From: Ohtaekwangia sp.
Lineage (GTDB): Bacteria > Bacteroidota > Bacteroidia > Cytophagales > Cyclobacteriaceae
Length of the DNA: 59,400 bases
Direction of reading: 5' to 3'
Assembly: GCA_021155195.1 (NCBI GenBank)
Contig: JAJNPV010000052.1
Location: 1 to 59,400, forward strand
This document shows, one piece after another, positions 58,759 through 59,400 of the stretch. Made by a program: the position numbers and the translations under genes. Positions within the stretch are counted from its first letter, which is position 1. Every line of letters begins with the position of its first letter. The notes beneath the pieces were generated by a model that was not told the origin of the DNA, did not search any database, and saw nothing but the letters and a program-made list of their open reading frames with translations.

Positions 58759-59400
58759 ATGAAAATAATTCTCCTATTCTCTGTAATGAGTTTCTATTTG
58801 AGTGTAAATGCAAATAATATACGAGTGAGTAATGTTACAACCACTGGCAAGAATATAACTAGTGACTTTATACAGGTGCAATTTGATTTGTCTTGGGAAA
58901 ATAGTTGGAGAACGACAACGGGTTCTTCTAATTGGGATGCAGCCTGGGTATTTGTAAAATTTAGAATTGGTTCTGGCGCGTGGCAGCATGCATGGTTGAA
59001 TGATACAGGTCATATACCGGCTTCTGGTAGCTCCATTGATCCAGGTTTGCTTACCCCAGGAACAGCTTTTAATGCAACAACTAATCCGGTTCTTGGAGTA
59101 TTTGTATATCGCAATGCTGGTGGAAGTGGGACTTTTTCCCTTACTGGAATGCAGGTGCGTTGGAATTATGGAGCCAATAGTCTTGGTGATACGTTTGATG
59201 CTGAAATACAGGTTTACGCGGTAGAGATGGTTTATGTAACGCAGGGTTCCTTTGTAGCTGGTGATGGCGATACAGGTGCTTCGCAATTTACAATGACCAC
59301 CATTAGTACTGCCACAGCTACTTCAACCGGAGGCTACCCTACAGGACAAACAGCACCCACTAGTTCAAGTTGGCCTAATGGGTTCAATTCTTTTTATAGT
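58759..59400 (+). CDS. Secreted SUMF1-like protein, N-terminal part (cut by the window end)
   Basis: An open frame of at least 214 residues starting with a signal peptide (MKIILLFSVMSFYLSVNA). An extracellular beta-rich region follows (NNIRVSNVTTTGKNIT ... GHIPASGSSIDPGLLTPG). From about residue 155 VEMVYVTQGSFVAGDGDTGA resembles the start of FGE-sulfatase (SUMF1) domains. The rest of that domain lies outside the window. It probably belongs to the secreted protein pair with the gene before it. Confidence 0.6.
   Translation, partial: MKIILLFSVMSFYLSVNANNIRVSNVTTTGKNITSDFIQVQFDLSWENSWRTTTGSSNWDAAWVFVKFRIGSGAWQHAWLNDTGHIPASGSSIDPGLLTPGTAFNATTNPVLGVFVYRNAGGSGTFSLTGMQVRWNYGANSLGDTFDAEIQVYAVEMVYVTQGSFVAGDGDTGASQFTMTTISTATATSTGGYPTGQTAPTSSSWPNGFNSFYS

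Noticed and set aside
58774..59286. 170-residue minus-strand open frame at the right end
   Set aside because: It is the shadow of the secreted SUMF1-like gene, which has a signal peptide and recognisable blocks.
1..59400. CRISPR arrays, tRNA or rRNA genes
   Set aside because: No regularly spaced repeats, no cloverleaf with a TTCRANY arm, and no rRNA-like conserved stretches were noticed on either strand. This was a visual scan, so a dedicated search could still find a tRNA.

Overview
The window reads as a chromosome segment of a Bacteroidota bacterium, most likely of the Cytophagales type. The signs are small Cys-rich HYC_CC_PP and GDCCVFCSYG-type proteins, CusA with HMBD-tagged adaptors, DUF3347 proteins, a LytS/LytTR pair, ExbD and TolQ-like proteins, promoter elements close to TTG-N19/20-TAnnTTTG, and little use of Shine-Dalgarno sites. 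This assignment is an inference from gene families; no rRNA or tRNA gene was found to confirm it.

Region 1 (1-4.7 kb) has a GH13 alpha-amylase-type gene and a Met-rich lipoprotein. They are followed by a leftward mercury/thiophilic-metal operon: ArsR-type regulator, GDCC Cys-rich protein, CsoR-like protein without the usual ligand residues, Cys-Pro repeat secreted peptide, and a fused MerT-MerP transporter. No mercuric reductase is present. A perfect 10-2-10 palindrome just upstream of the ArsR gene is a probable operator.

Region 2 (4.8-32.5 kb) is a long, entirely rightward accessory block devoted to copper/silver handling. It contains an HMA-AraC fusion regulator, an HYC_CC_PP protein, a CusA-type RND pump split by one in-frame TAA, a TolC-like outer-membrane factor, two consecutive HMBD-carrying periplasmic adaptors, three DUF3347 domains, and two multicopper oxidases (one Tat-type, one with a Met-rich loop and a probable C-terminal beta-barrel). 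It also has HMBD lipoprotein and His-rich membrane proteins, a His-rich universal stress protein, two methyltransferases, a PepSY membrane protein, YceI, a CopB-like P-type ATPase with a CPH motif, and a second AraC regulator. Two tiny single-span proteins that both begin with a Cys-Cys motif flank the pump genes. A HhH plus PD-(D/E)XK-like protein of unknown role sits inside the block. Together these genes could bind copper in the periplasm, oxidise Cu(I), expel it across the outer membrane through CusCBA, and pump it from the cytoplasm through the ATPase.

Region 3 (32.5-34.9 kb) looks like an island edge: three long imperfect hairpins in a row, a uracil-DNA-glycosylase-superfamily gene, a RadC-type JAB protein, and a frameshifted GIY-YIG nuclease gene bracketed by direct repeats with a UUCG hairpin.

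Region 4 (35-59.4 kb) is ordinary core chromosome, and to the eye more AT-rich. It holds a sodium/solute symporter, ExbD, SixA, an LpxL-like acyltransferase, an M20 peptidase, EttA, IspD, QueA, a MacB-like permease, RecA, an aminopeptidase, a PhoB/PhoR-like pair, an RluA-type pseudouridine synthase, and the ribosomal run rplM-rpsI-rpsB-tsf. It ends with a TolQ-like pair, a LytS/LytTR pair and two secreted proteins, the last cut by the window end. Several clear intrinsic terminators and promoters lie in this part.
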